Shown: positions 1 through 11,731, counted from the first letter of the stretch. The stretch: 64,000 nucleotides of DNA from Avena insularis (GCA_023614405.1 CM042692.1:120521503-120585502), one strand, 5' to 3'. Notes: a model not told the origin generated them from the sequence alone. A program made the numbers and translations.

Positions 1-747
1 CACTATCTGGCAGGTTATGCAAGATCATGGTGGAATAGCACCCGTATAATGAACGGAGAAAAAATGATGACTTGGGAAGAATTCAAGGTCAAGTTCAGCA
101 GGACTCATGTGCCCCCAGGTCTGATCAAGAGGATGAGGGATGAATTCAGGGGGTTGAAGCAAGGAAGAATGACTGTGGTAGAGTACCGTGACAAATTTCT
201 ATCTCTAGCTAGGTATGCCCCTGATGAGATTGACACAGAAGCAAAGAAGAAGGAGAGATTCCTGAATGGCCTTCATGATGAGATGCAGATAGTGTTAGTT
301 AACATTCCCTTTGACGACCTAGAAGCTCTAGTGGATTCTGCTATCCAGATGGAAGGAAAGATCAACCAAGCCAGTGAGAACCGCAAGCGTCGTATGATGC
401 ACCAACCTGGACCCCACCATACCCCGAAGTACCGCCCCAACCCGCCTACAGGATTTGCACCCAGAAACAACATGCCACCAATGAACTGTCCGAACTTTCC
501 CAATCATGGCGGAGGAAACCCGAGGCCCGGAGGCCACAACAACAACACCGGTAACTTCAACCGGGCACCGCCAAGGTCCAACAACCACAACCACAACAAC
601 AATAATAATACTGTCCTAAGGACTGGAAGCAATGCGGTGCCTATTGCAGGGAAGGACAAGTCAATGATAACCTTCTTTGAATGTGGAATCACGGGTCACT
701 ACTCCAATAAGAGTCCCAAGAAGCTTTTGCGAGCCACCAATCACTAA
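1..747 (+). pseudogene. gag (capsid/nucleocapsid) of chromovirus, 5' partial
   Basis: Open from the first base of the window to 747, so the N-terminus is outside. The gag capsid signature starts at once (LAGYARSWW near codons 4-12) and continues through a helical region with VVEYRDKFLSLARYAP. A Pro/Asn/Gly-rich low-complexity tail follows at about 400-620. The nucleocapsid zinc knuckle near 670-720 is degenerate: in the CX2CX4HX4C pattern the first and last Cys are replaced by Phe and Ser, while the middle Cys and His remain. Gag packages the element RNA into cytoplasmic particles. The protease frame begins in another frame before this one ends, so a frameshift lies near 680-750. Confidence 0.85.
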
Positions 748-1962
748 TCAGCGCCGTGTTCAGCCTGGAAAGAGGTTTGCCCCAGGGAACCCGCACAAAC
801 GTACCGGCCGTCTGTTCGACATGAATGCTGAAGAAGCCCAGGAAGTGCCAGATGTCATGCTGGGTATGTTTTCTGTTAACTTAGTACTTGCAAGAGTGTT
901 GTTTGATTCTGGAGCATTGCACTCGTTTGTTACAGAAGAATTTGCATGCACTAGTAAGATTCAACCAACAAATATGAAGCATGTTATGATAGTTCAAATA
1001 CCTGGGTCAACCACCAAAGCTAGAAAAATTTGCAAGGCCATACCTATCAGAATACATGGAATAGATTTTTATGCCAATCTAATAGTACTTTGAACAAAAG
1101 GTTTGGAAGTAGTACTAGGAATGGATTGGATGTCGAAACATCAAGGATTAATAGACTGTGCCAAGAAAGCCATAACCATGACCAGTAGCACTAGAGTATC
1201 AGTAGCGCATGTGTCTGAGACGCTGTCCCGTAAATTCAAATGCAACAAGAGTCTAGTCAAATCAACCATATACCAAGTTAGAGTAGTCTATGAATACCCT
1301 GATGTGTTCCCAGATGAATTACCCGGTATGCCCTCAGATCGGGATATCGAGTTTATCATTGAATTAGTTCCTGGAACTGGACCCATAGCTTAGAGACCCT
1401 ATAGTATGAACCCAGCTGAATTAGTGGAGCTTAAAAAGCAACTTGATGACATGTTGGGGAAAGGTCTGATACAACCAAGTGCATCGCCATGGAGATCACC
1501 TGTTTTATTCGTGGATAAGAAAGATGGTGCCAACCGTTTGTGTACGGATTATGAAAAGCTGAATGACGTCACCATCAAGAACAAGTACCCACTTCCGAAG
1601 ATAGATGACCTGTTTGACCAGCTGACTGGTGCCAGAGTGTTTTCTAAGATTGATCTTAGAAGTGGTTATCATCAACTAAAGATCCTGCAACGGATATCCC
1701 AAAGACTGCTTTCACAACCCGATATGGATTGTATGAGTACAATGTCATGTCATTTGGATTAACCAATGCCCCCGCTTATTTCATGAATCTCATGAATAAG
1801 ATTTTTATGAACTTATTGGATAATTTTATTGTTATTTTTATCGATGACATTCTGATCTACTCCAAGTCGGAAGAGGACCATGAAAAGCACCTAAGAACCA
1901 TCCTTGAAACCCTTAGAGAGCATCAGTTGTATGCCAAGTTTAGCAAATGTAGTTCTGGTTAA
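677..1962 (+). pseudogene. protease and reverse transcriptase palm/fingers of chromovirus pol
   Basis: Aspartic protease motif FDSGALHSF near 905-930 (catalytic D-S-G kept). It is followed by the linker with GMDWM near 1122 and the RT fingers/palm ([29 protein letters not shown] at 1640-1680). The catalytic box appears as FIDDILIYS near 1838-1862, so the two active-site Asp are kept. The frame of 677 is broken by TGA at 1091-1093 and TAG at 1391-1393 and shifts before 1729, where the rest of the palm reads in another frame to 1962. The enzyme would copy element RNA to cDNA; this copy cannot make it. Confidence 0.85.
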
Positions 1963-2500
1963 AGGAAGTAGGATTCCTAGGCCATATCTTGTCAGCAGGA
2001 GGAGTTGCCGTCGATCCCGCTAAGATTAAGGATGTTGAAGAATGGAAAGCCCCAACCACTCAAACCGAAGTCCGCGCATTTCTTGGATTAGCGGGATATT
2101 ACCGCAAGTTCATTGAATGATTTTCAAGCATCGCAAGGCCGATGACCCAACTGTTGAAGAAAGACAAGAAGTTCGAATGTACGGACAAATGTGAAGCAAG
2201 TTTTCAAGATCTCAAGAAGAGATTGGTTTCAACCCCAATTTTGATCATGTCGGATATCAAGAAGCCTTTTGATGTATATTGTGATGCATCCAAGATTGGT
2301 CTCGGATGTGTGTTGATGCAGGAAGGAAAAGTAATATCATATTTATCCCGACAACTGAAGCAACATGAGAAGAACTATCCCACCCATGACTTAGAATTGG
2401 CAGCCATAGTTTTAGCCTTGAAGACATGGCGTCATTACCTCATTGGTAACGCTGTGAGATTTATTCGGATCACAAGAGTTTGAAGTATATTTTCACCTAG
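1956..2500 (+). pseudogene. RT thumb and RNase H of chromovirus pol
   Basis: Frame changes again near 1956; from there [16 protein letters not shown] and the thumb/connection follow to a TGA at 2117-2119. The RNase H domain occupies about 2265-2480. The first catalytic Asp is in [11 protein letters not shown], and the acidic residue of [13 protein letters not shown] is also kept. A further frameshift lies near 2460. The D of the SDHKSL motif is then read in the next frame, which ends in TAG at 2498-2500. RNase H degrades the RNA strand of the RNA:DNA hybrid. At least three breaks occur in about 550 bp, so this is decayed. Confidence 0.8.
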
Positions 2501-2506
2501 AAGGAG

Positions 2507-3646
2507 TTGAATATGAGGCAACGGAGATGGATAGAGTTAATCAAGGATTATGACCTTGACATTCACTACCACCTCGACAATGCCAATGTGGTAGCGGATG
2601 CTCTTAGTAGACCGCCGTGTAGATTAAACACCATGATTAAGGAAGACCAACCAAGTTTGCATGAGGAGTTGGAGAATTTTAGAATGGATCTAGTTAGCGA
2701 AGGATTCTTAGACAGTATTGAACTTCAACCCACCTTGATCAGTCAGATAAAGGAAGCCCAGAAAGGAAATGCTAGTATTGATGGAATTAAGCGCCGTATT
2801 GGTACATGGAAGGTACCCAGATTCACTGAAGATGAAGAAGGAGTTATGTGGTATAAATGACGCATATGTGTGCCAGCAGATTCGGAGTTGAAGCAGGTCA
2901 TTTTGCAGGAAGCCCATGATACTCTTTATTCTATTCACCCAGGAGGAATGAAGATGTATCAGGATTTGAAGGAACAATTTTGGTGTCACAAAATGAAGAG
3001 AGAAGTCGGAAGCTATATTGCCAAGTGTGATATCTGCCAGAGAGTCAAAGCGGAACACCAGCGACCCGTAGGACTTTTGCAACCATTGCAAATTCCGGAA
3101 TGGAAATGGGATTCTGTTGGAATGGATTTGATCACCGGTTTACCTACATCTAGTAGAGGAAATGATTCTATCTGGGTCATAGTAGATAGATTGTCCAAAG
3201 TAGCTCATTTCATACCCATCAAGACCACCTATCAAAGTTCGAAGCTAGCAGAGTTGTATATCGCTAGAATAGTCAGTCTGCACGGAACCCCCAAGACCAT
3301 TGTTTCAGATCGAGGAACCTAGTTTACCTCAAGATTTTGGAAGAAAGTCCAAGAAGGATTAGGAACCAAACTGAACTTCAGCACCGCTTATCACCCATAG
3401 ACCGACGGACAAACAGAAAGAGTAAACCAGATCCTAGAAGATATGCTAAGAGCCTATGTATTAGAATATGGATCTAAATGGGAAGATTGCCTGCCTTTCG
3501 TGGAATTCTCATACAACAACAGTTATCAACCAGTTTGCAAATGGCCCCATTTGAGTTTTTGTATGGAAGGAAGTGTCGTACCCCCTGAATTGGTCACAAG
3601 TAGGAGAGAGTCAGATATTCAGACCCGACATCCTACGAGAAGCTGA
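2507..3646 (+). pseudogene. integrase of chromovirus pol
   Basis: The HHCC zinc-binding N-terminus is visible at about 2915-3045, with HPGG and the CDICQR pair. The catalytic core follows: D in GMDLITGLP (about 3120), D in VSDRGT (about 3305) and E in DGQTERVNQ (about 3415), a complete DDE triad by position. Stops interrupt it: TGA 2858-2860, TAG 3320-3322 and TAG 3398-3400. A frameshift after about 3540 garbles the C-terminal half. Integrase would insert the cDNA. Upstream sequence from 2507 is the RNase H/integrase spacer, including VVADALSR, a family hallmark. Confidence 0.85.
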
Positions 3647-3649
3647 AGA

Positions 3650-4190
3650 GAAGGTTCACAAGATCCATGAACACCTCAAGACCGCTCAATCCAGATAGAA
3701 CAGTTACACTGACAAAAAATGTCGAGACCTAACCTTCAATATCAGAGACTTTGTGTATCTCAAAGTATCACCTTGGAAAGGAATGCAACGTTTTCAACTT
3801 AAAGGGAAGCTTGCCCCCAGATATATTAGACCCTTCAAGATTTTAAGTCACCGAGGAGAAGTATCCTATAAGTTAGAACTGCCCGAGGAGATGTCAGCCG
3901 TACATAATGTTTTTCATATCTCGTTACTTCGTAAATGCTTAGAAGTTCCAGAGAAGACCGAAGTTTTCAAGAACATTGATCATAGAGCCGTGGATATCAA
4001 CAAGGATTTAACCTATCGTGAAGTACCTATTCGTATTTTGGAAGAAGCCTTCTGAACCACCCGGACCAGGAGTATCAAGTTTCTAAAAATCCAGTGGAGC
4101 AACCATACTGAAGAAGAAGCTACCTGGGAGCAAGAAGATTACATTAGGACTGAGTTTCCATATCTCTTTAGTTCCTAGCTTTTCCTGAAT
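3650..4190 (+). pseudogene. integrase C-terminal region with chromodomain relic
   Basis: After a TAG at 3696-3698 the integrase C-terminal barrel is recognisable (FVYLKVSPWKG, then KLAPRYIRPFKIL at about 3800-3840). It is followed by the conserved VHNVFHISLLRKC near 3900-3935. The segment REVPIRILEE, then after a frameshift near 4055 WSNHTEEEATWE, matches the chromodomain that tails chromovirus integrases and in family members guides insertion to particular chromatin. The frameshift separates the two halves of the domain, so it is not functional here. Confidence 0.75.
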
Positions 4191-4210
4191 ATCTGGACGA
4201 GATTCTGTTT

Positions 4211-4224
4211 AAGGGGGGAAGGTT
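4211..4224 (+). other. polypurine tract (PPT) of chromovirus
   Basis: A G/A-rich run (aaggggggaagg, then tt) directly abuts the TG that starts the 3' LTR. In this class it is the RNase H-resistant primer for plus-strand DNA. Confidence 0.85.
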
Positions 4225-7200
4225 TGTAACATCTCAAAAATATTATAATGAGAATATCAATTTATAATTAACCAAAATAAGGGTTAACAAAAACTTTTAA
4301 TCTTAAACTATATATGAATGCATGTGTGTTTATTAATGATGTATGAATGCTTGTTATGCCATGCTTGATTGTTATATATGTTGATGAATAGTTTAAGGAT
4401 CAAAGCAAGATCATCTAGGTCAAATTCAAACAAAAAAAATCAAATTATAAGCATAATGACCTAATGGTCATTGTTGCCAAAGTTAACACCTTGCCCACTT
4501 TGGGTATCTCTAGTAAATGATTTCCAACAAAAACAATTCTACTTCTTTTCTCCCCTTGCTAGACCAAGTAAAAATGAACCCAAGTGAACTTTCAAAAGTT
4601 ATAGAAAGATTTTCAAAATAATTTGAGAGAATTTCCAAAATGGTATTAAGTGTATGCATCTAGATCATCATTTTTCAAAAACCACTCAAACCTCCACCAC
4701 TTGACCAATCCTAGCAACCAGAGACACTCAAGCATATGACCAGCACACCCAACAAAAATAATTTTAAATTTTAAATGTTTAGTTCATGCAGCCATTTAAT
4801 CAAACACTTAGCAGACAGAGTACGAGTCTACAACTATCTACTGTTGTGATCAATCTAGTGATCATCCTTGTACTCAATTGAGCCTCTCTCACTCGCCCAC
4901 GATCACCCCTAGTACCAGCCCGTGCAGCTAGCACCGCTCACTCGCTCCACTGACCAGTGTCAGCCCGTACCCGAGTGTGCCATGCCGGTCGAGCATGGAC
5001 ACGACGCCACAAGCCGCGCCGCCCTCTCCCATGATGTCTAGAAGGTAGGCATGACCTCACCGCACCCGCCAGTCCACCCCTCGACCAATGACAAGAGTAG
5101 AGAAGCCAACACAACCGCGCCCATCTTCTCTATCCGCCATGCCGAGCGCACACCAGAGCACCGAGCCGCCTCGCGTAGCCACACCGTGCTTCACTCTCTC
5201 CTTGCGTAAATGCACTCGCCACGTCACCAGTAACCTCCTCGACATGACCGTTCGCCGCCGCGCTCCCCGTGACCACCGTACGCCCTGACGAACGCCACGG
5301 TACCCGAGCAGAGCATGGACGTCTCCCGTGTAATTAAGATTGTGTCTCGCCATGCCACTATGTGCATGGCGATTGCCGCAGAGCACCGCGTCAACCTATG
5401 CCCACAGCCATGCCGATGGCGCTCTTTAGCAACGTCGCCGACGAGCCCAAGCCATGTCGTGCTGCTCCTCTTGCCGGTGTATAAATAGGACCCTTCCCCA
5501 GCCTCCACTTGCACACCACTCGACTCACCTCTCCCCTAGAAACCTCCTTGACCCTTCCCTGGAGCAAGACGAGTAGCACATTGCCGTAATTTCACCAGAG
5601 CCCACCGCGGCTGTGGAGGAACGAAGCCGTTGATTGGAGCCGCCCCAGGAGCTGCCACGACCACCATTTGACTCGCCGTCGTCTACCAGCCCGTTCGCCC
5701 CATCGCCGGACCTTGCTGGAGCCCTGGTAAGCCTCCGACGACCCCCGCCGTAGAGCTAGGTTTAGAATCTCGCGCGCTCAGTACGACGGAGACGACGATG
5801 CTGAGCCGGTGATTCATTCTCTAATCACGCGGCTGAGATTCGCCCATACTGTTTCGCTTAGACATAGCCACTGACGCGTGGGACCAGCCTGACTGCAGCC
5901 CGCTGCGCACGCGCCGTGTAGCTGGGCTGGCCCATGTTCGTTCCCGCGCGTAGCCCAGGGATTCAAATTTAGATTTTCCATTTAAATCAAAACTCTATTC
6001 TGTCAGTAATTTCAAAATTGAATTCAAAGAGATTTACTTAACCAAATTGCATGATTCCAATTTTGTTAGAAAGGTATTGAAAATATCTACACACTCCCGT
6101 TGGATTCAAATAGTTTAAAATTATAAATCACGTAAAAATAACAAGACAAAGACTTTTACAACTTCAAACATTTTTATAAAATCAATCATAAATGCTTTTG
6201 AGTTGATTCCAATTCTCAAAAATCACACTTGCCATGCTCTATCTGAATATGTAAAAATATTTAGTTTTACATGAAGTAACCATGGACTAGTATTAAAAGA
6301 ATGGTTATATAGTCAATTCTAGTCATTTGAATATTATTAAATATCAATATTCAACTTTATAATATATGCCAACCACTTTAAATCACATTCCCAAGTATTA
6401 GAATATGTGGTGATGACATGTGTCAACATGATCCCATATTTTAATTGGAGAATATTAAATCTTAAGTATTTTTCAATGAGTAGAAATTGCAATTCTAAAA
6501 ATAAGATAAACAAGACTATGTCAATATTTCATGTGATGATTGAGATGATGCTAGATCATCTAGTGTGAGCCCTTGGGTGCTAAATAGAAGTAGTTAAGTA
6601 TTGCTTGGTGATTGTGTACCTCATTTATTTATAGACGCTAGTACCGACCTGGGGTACGAAGCAGAGGAGTTCTACGAAGAGGAAAAGAGAACTTCGACAA
6701 CTGCACTAACCAAGGCAAGCCATCCTATGCAAGTTGACTTGTGCAGATACCCTATGCATACTATGGAGATGCAACTTTACCAATTCCCAGTTTTACCTAC
6801 AAGCTTTACTTTGCCCTTTACTAAAGTTTCTTAAATAGTACTTATTGGTGATCAGTGGAAAATGAAATAGATGCCCTCAAAGGCATATAACTAAGCTTGG
6901 GTAGTTACACTTGATTAGCACCCCATCAATAGTGATACTCTCATTGGTAGTTGCTAGTGCTAAACTAATATTGATCACTTTAGATGGGAACACTTGGAGA
7001 ATTTGATTATGAAAACCTTGGAATGATGAGTCATTCTAATGAAATGTTTTGACATGTGTTATGAAACACAATGATTTAAAGATGATACTGATTGAGGCAT
7101 GAGCCTTGACTTTGATAAAAACTGATGGTTGGGTTCGGATGCGATACCATTCCAACTTTACCGTACAACCACAATACCTGAGTTGGGTAGGACTTAAATG

Positions 7201-7898
7201 GAAGCTTATGTGTCTTAGTATGGGTTCCCTCGTGGAAAGAGGTTGAGCTGAGGCTACCTAGTGAATATGAATGTCCACCTATGCAGTTCCCGGGATGGCA
7301 GATGGCCATGGCTGGTAGTGGCCATACCATTCCATTGTCAGATGTTTTCAAAATGACTTGTGACTTGAAATATGACTTTGAATTGACCACAACAGGGTTG
7401 TGGAGATGAAAACTAGGTTCCCACTTAAGTAATATGGATAACTAAATTAGGCTTTACTACTAAGTACTTCTGAAATAAAACTAGCTTGTTGCAAATAAGC
7501 CTAGAGCTTAGGATTCCCACTAGAATTGTCTTACTTACATTAGTGATAGTTTGCGAGTACTTTAAGAGTACTCATGGCTTTGTCCCTGGCTATTCCCATG
7601 GCCAAACTATGAAGAGGACTATCCGGAGGACGGACAACAGGAGGTCTACGATAACTAGGATCATCTCCCATCGTTAGCATTGCCTGTGACAATGAAGATG
7701 GAGTTTACTACGTTTATTTCCACTGCTTTGATACGTATTAATACTTGATCATGAGATCGACTATTTGTAAGACTATTATGGTTTGTAATGGATGATGTAT
7801 TGTGGTACCAATTCTGTTATGTCTCGCAAAAATGGTAATCCTAGGATTGCGATGTACGGCATAATAGGCATCTGGACTTAAAAATTCGGGTGTTTACA
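4225..7898 (+). repeat. 3' LTR of chromovirus, 3,674 bp
   Basis: Begins TGTAACATCTC straight after the PPT and ends CGGGTGTTTACA at 7898, so it has TG...CA termini. Layout: AT-rich U3 (4225-4850), GC-rich promoter/leader block (4850-5950), then a long AT-rich part to the end. The whole 3.7 kb is non-coding; short ORFs in the GC-rich part have no family match that I recognise. The same family forms the solo LTR at 16187-20124. Near the 3' end is an inverted repeat GAGTAC...GTACTC (7555-7573), shared with other LTRs here. Confidence 0.9.
5480..5487 (+). promoter_or_regulatory. TATA box of chromovirus LTR
   Basis: TATAAATA in a GC-rich context, followed by a C-rich leader. The same box occurs at the same relative place in the related solo LTR (17444-17451), which supports it as the LTR promoter. 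Confidence 0.7.
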
Positions 7899-8398
7899 TC
7901 TGGGACGAACAAGCTAGTGGTTTGACTGAGTAGAGTATTTTGTAACCCTCTCTATGTGAAGATGCATAACTCTCAAAATATGTAAGGCAGGTTGGCAACA
8001 TACCTTAATGTGTTTCTGTTGGCTATAACTAGCAAAGATGCTGTCCTACAGGGAATTATTGAAAGAACACACCTATATGATCTCGACTATAAATGTCGCG
8101 GTCTATGAGACTTGGGTGGTGTCTAGTAAACTCATGAAGAGACTAGAGAGTATGACACATATGCTCCAACCCATGGAGAAGGCTACTAGCAGCCAGGTAC
8201 TAGTTATAATTTTGAGTGAAATCTATTGGCACCAAACTTGCAATTCAAGGTTCGTCCATTGTTCAAGTTATTGATAGACATAGCTCAAGATTCTAGGCGG
8301 AAGTTCAACTTAACAGTCTCTGCTGAAACGCGGGTATACAAACAAGTAGTGAGGATTGGAAAAATCTTCAAATGGGCATTTGAGATCTGGTGGGGGAT
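7899..8398 (+). other. copia internal 3' region, non-coding or decayed
   Basis: 500 bp between the chromovirus LTR and the copia LTR. I do not recognise a domain in any frame; it is probably the 3' end of pol plus untranslated sequence. It ends with a G-rich PPT (ggtgggggat, 8389-8398) abutting the LTR. Confidence 0.5.
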
Positions 8399-9140
8399 TG
8401 TTAGAAATAATGGGCTCAGACATTAGACCCATGTGTGATTTCAAATCCTCCTCCACCGCCTCCGCTCACATGCACGCAAGCACCGCCCATCCGTCTCGTC
8501 ACGACGTGCGTGCCGCGGGCTGCGGGAATCTCGCCGAGCTGAGCTTTATTTTTGCTATTTGGGAAAACTGGTGTTTTGATAGATGTGTCAATAGTTAGTA
8601 GATTCGGGTCGCTCCAGGATCGTGGGCTATCTATAACTGACCCGAACGTGCGCAACATGGGCTTGGTCCATGACATGCCCTGTGCGGGTTTCCCAAGACG
8701 CTATATAAGCGCATGTGCGGCTTCCACCACGAACACACCGAAAACCAATCTAGGGTTTTGCCTCCTCTCTACTTGCGCTGCCACCGTAGTCTACTCCATC
8801 TCGCTTACCGGCGTGCACCGGTGGATGGGAGAGCAGGTCTCTAGAACCAATCGCCTTTGTGATCCTGTACGGGAGGAGGCGAATAAGGTTTTTGGGAAGC
8901 GTTCCACGCGATTTCTCAAGTTCGCCATCACGGCTCGTCTTCCTAGGTGTCAAGAGCATCCGTGTGCTCTTCGTATGCTACGTGACTTCTTCGACAGGTT
9001 ACATCAACCTCTACACCAACGTCGACTTCATTTGCAACTAACTGGTACGTATATCATGATCCTATCTGTGGCTTCTATGGTTGTTCTTGCGGTTGCACTA
9101 CTGTTGTTCATGTTGATTAATACATCTAGTATGTTAGAGT
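8399..9140 (+). repeat. copia 3' LTR, first part
   Basis: Starts TGTTAGAAATAATGG directly after the PPT. A TATATAAG box is at 8702-8709. The downstream part resembles an LTR leader. It is interrupted after 9140 by the Angela-like element; the 5-bp duplication AGAGT (9136-9140) repeats at 11732-11736, and the remaining LTR continues from 11737. Confidence 0.75.
8702..8709 (+). promoter_or_regulatory. TATA box of copia LTR
   Basis: TATATAAG about 300 bp into the LTR, followed within 60 bp by a leader-like sequence containing CTAGGGTTTTGCC. Confidence 0.6.
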
Positions 9141-9287
9141 TGAAGGGAATATGCCCGAGAGACAATAATAAAGTGGTTATTATCTTATTCCATGTTTATG
9201 ATAAATGTTTATTTTACATGCTAGAATTGTATTGATTCGGAAACATCAATACATGTGTGTTTAATAAACAAAAAGGGTTCCTAGTCA
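9141..9287 (+). repeat. 5' LTR remnant of Angela-like element
   Basis: Matches the first 147 bp of the LTR at 10039 except at two bases (agac/aggc and ttac/ttaa). Homology stops abruptly after ctagtca at 9287, marking the left edge of the internal deletion. Confidence 0.85.
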
Positions 9288-10038
9288 AAATCAAGTGTTT
9301 CAACACTTGGTGAGTAAAATCACATGAATATTTTGATCGATTATACCATGATATGTATATATCCAGAATGTCCTATGCTCTAAACATTGTGAGCATATAC
9401 CAGAATGATTCATAAGATGATCATTGGACAATAGTAAAGATATTCTTATGAACTTTGGAAGAACTAAGAATATATCATGTATAAGTGACAAATAGTTAAA
9501 GGTAGTTCATTGTAAAGTGTTACATTGATACTAGTTTTGTCACAAGATACAAATTAAATTTATCTCAATTTAGACTATGGGTGGCACAATATAATGGAAA
9601 GGATGTTCCATGATGGATTTGGATGAGTTCCAAAGTTGAGATATTGTGACGGATACTACAACAAAAGACTAAGTATATAACTGCTATAGTAGCAGCAAAG
9701 GAGGACATTTGTGTTAAGTAGTTTGTTATCAAACTAGGTGTGGTTCAAAGTGGGCTAATACTATGAAGATATATTGTGTGACAATAATATCAACATATTT
9801 TGAGCCGAACGAACTAAAGGTCTCACCAAAGGACCAAATTTATACAATGCCATCTCATTTGAGAATGAGTGATGCGTAGAGACGCAAAGACATGCAAATA
9901 CACACGGACCTGAAACTATCAGATCCGGAGATTATGTTAACCACTAGCAATTGCGTATATGCAACACCGGAAAGCCATAGGTGTTCAATACGCAAAGTTT
10001 TTCAAACTAGATTATTGACTCTAGTGCAAGTGGGAGAC
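9288..10038 (+). pseudogene. copia pol remnant: RNase H end plus 3' UTR
   Basis: The segment near 9560-9750 reads like a decayed copia RNase H C-terminus (IVAAKE and VIKLGVV in one frame, at the place of the family's EAEYIAAAEA...LGV pattern), with a stop between them. The stretch 9880-10025 is untranslated sequence leading to a PPT (caagtgggagac, 10027-10038) that abuts the 3' LTR. Gag, protease, integrase and RT are missing from this copy. Confidence 0.6.
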
Positions 10039-11731
10039 TGAAGGGAATATGCCCGAGAGGCAATAATAAAGTGGTTATTATCTTATTCCATGTTTATGAT
10101 AAATGTTTATTTTAAATGCTAGAATTGTATTGATTCGGAAACATCAATACATGTGTGTTTAATAAACAAAAAGGGTTCCTAGTCATGCCTCTCTTATAGA
10201 CTAGCTTGTTGATTAACAAGATGATCAAGGTTTCCTGATCATGGACATTGGATGTTGTTAATAACAAGGTCACACCATTGGTAGAATGATGTGATGAACA
10301 TTCATCCGAAGTATATCATTACGATCAGAGTCATTATGTTTATATTGCTATAACATCATACGAAGTAATCTTAGTCCTTAAACCATGAGATCATGTTAAT
10401 TGCTAACACCAGAAGAGTATCTTGATAACATCAAACATCACACCATAACAGGGTGACTATAAAGGTGGGTCCAGTGCTACGAAGGTGTTATGTTGAGGCT
10501 CATGGATCAAGAGTGGGATTTGTCCATCCCGATGACGGATAGATATACTCTGGGCCCTCTCGGTGATATCACATTGAAATAGCTTGCAAGCAAGTGATGT
10601 GATCACTAGAATGTTATATCACGAGAACGAGAAAAGAGTGCATGTCGATAACGAGATCAAACTAGGTATGGAGATACCGATGATCGAATCTCGGACATGT
10701 AATATATCTTGGGACAAAGGGATTTAGTTACTAGCGTTAAAGGTTCTCACGATCACAGAAGTCATCGTTGAATGTGTAGGAGTCGATGGATCTCCGTGTC
10801 CCTGCTGATTATTGATCGGAGAGGGGTCTCGATCATGTCTGTATTATTCGCGAACCGTAGGGTGACACACTTAAGGGATACCGAGACCATTTGGAGCAAA
10901 TATGTTTCATATAAAGATTTAAGAAAGCGCTGGAATTATTTCAATAGACACCGAAACTGTTTCGGGTTAAATTGCTGAAATTGGTTCTGCATGTAATATT
11001 GAAATGTTGTAAGGGGTTTTATGTGAATGTTTGTTAATTAAAGTAATTAACAAAATTCTGAATAAAAATAATAGAAGAGTTTTATTAAATGAGAGAGCAT
11101 TAGAAATTTAATGCATTTAAAGTGGAGACTTTAAAAGAGAATGTGAAGGGGCAAATTTATGTGGAGGGAGTTACCACCACATGAATGGAGGAGGTGAAGA
11201 GTCACCTCCTCCATGCGCCGGCCATGAAGGAGGGGCACCCCCCCTCCTCCTATAAAAGTCCACCCCCTCCTCACTTCTCACTCACACCTCCTTGTGAAGG
11301 ATCTCTCTCCCCCTCTAGTATTATTTCCCCATGGTCTCGGATTAGCGAGATACATGTTCCCGGTGGCTTTATCTAGAAAGGAGTTGCTGCTTCCGCTGCT
11401 TTGCTGGAGCGAGGGATGGAGGTTGTCGGGGTACCGGACGTGTGTGCGATCACGGATGCACCGCTGCTTTGCGGTGCTGGAATTGGTGGTGCTGGAGCTG
11501 GATCTGATGGACGTGCTGGAGCCGGACCTGCTGGACTTCATCACGATCTTGAGATCGGCAAGCGTACGACTACATCAACCACGAGTTCCTACTCGTTAAC
11601 AAAACTCGTTGTCTTCGAGGGTAAGTTCTTTATGGATGTATGTCCACCTGTTGCTCTGTATCTAGTAGATAGATCTTGGCGTATAGTTCTCATCGTAGGA
11701 ATTTTTTGTTTTCTATGCTACGGACCCGACA
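10039..11731 (+). repeat. 3' LTR of Angela-like element, 1,693 bp
   Basis: TGAAGGG at 10039 after the PPT, CA at 11730-11731 before the TSD. It shares U3 blocks with BARE/Angela LTRs (gggtgactataaag, gtgggatttgtccatcc, ctctgggccctctcgg). TATAAAA at 11251-11257 lies in a C-rich context. The R/U5 part contains the ACTACATCAACC block near 11569. The LTR is not protein-coding; ORFs at 11185-11751 are incidental. Confidence 0.85.
11251..11257 (+). promoter_or_regulatory. TATA box of Angela-like LTR
   Basis: TATAAAA after a C-rich run and about 50 bp before a leader-like CT-rich tract, as in BARE-type LTR promoters. Confidence 0.65.

Larger units (their letters stand above)
1..7898 (+). mobile_element. 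Ty3/gypsy chromovirus (Tekay-like), 5' end outside window
   Basis: The 3' part of a chromovirus-type gypsy retrotransposon. Seen in order: gag, aspartic protease, reverse transcriptase, RNase H, integrase, chromodomain-like tail, PPT and a complete 3' LTR (4225-7898). The order RT, RNase H, integrase defines Ty3/gypsy. The C-terminal chromodomain relic and the long LTR starting TGTAAC point to the Tekay/Del clade. The 5' LTR and leader lie left of the window. Several frameshifts and stops make it non-functional. It is inserted in a copia element that resumes at 7899; the 5-bp TSD should be TCTGG (7899-7903), but its left partner is not visible. Confidence 0.9.
9141..11731 (+). mobile_element. 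Angela/BARE-like copia element with large internal deletion
   Basis: Flanked by a perfect TSD AGAGT (9136-9140 and 11732-11736). Termini are TGAAGGGAATATGCCC at 9141 and CGGACCCGACA at 11731. The LTR start resembles the Angela/BARE/WIS superfamily. Only the first 147 bp of the 5' LTR remain. Most of the coding region is lost, leaving 751 bp of internal sequence and a complete 3' LTR. The LTR starts differ at only two positions over 147 bp, so insertion looks recent. Confidence 0.85.

Noticed and set aside
5057..5579. Several overlapping ORFs of 60-110 codons on both strands
   Set aside because: GC-rich promoter/leader block of the chromovirus LTR; the TATA box at 5480 lies among them and the related solo LTR does not preserve these frames.
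8552..9235. 227-codon ORF on the plus strand
   Set aside because: It lies in the copia LTR leader and runs across the insertion point at 9141 into the Angela-like LTR; an ORF spanning two unrelated elements is fortuitous.
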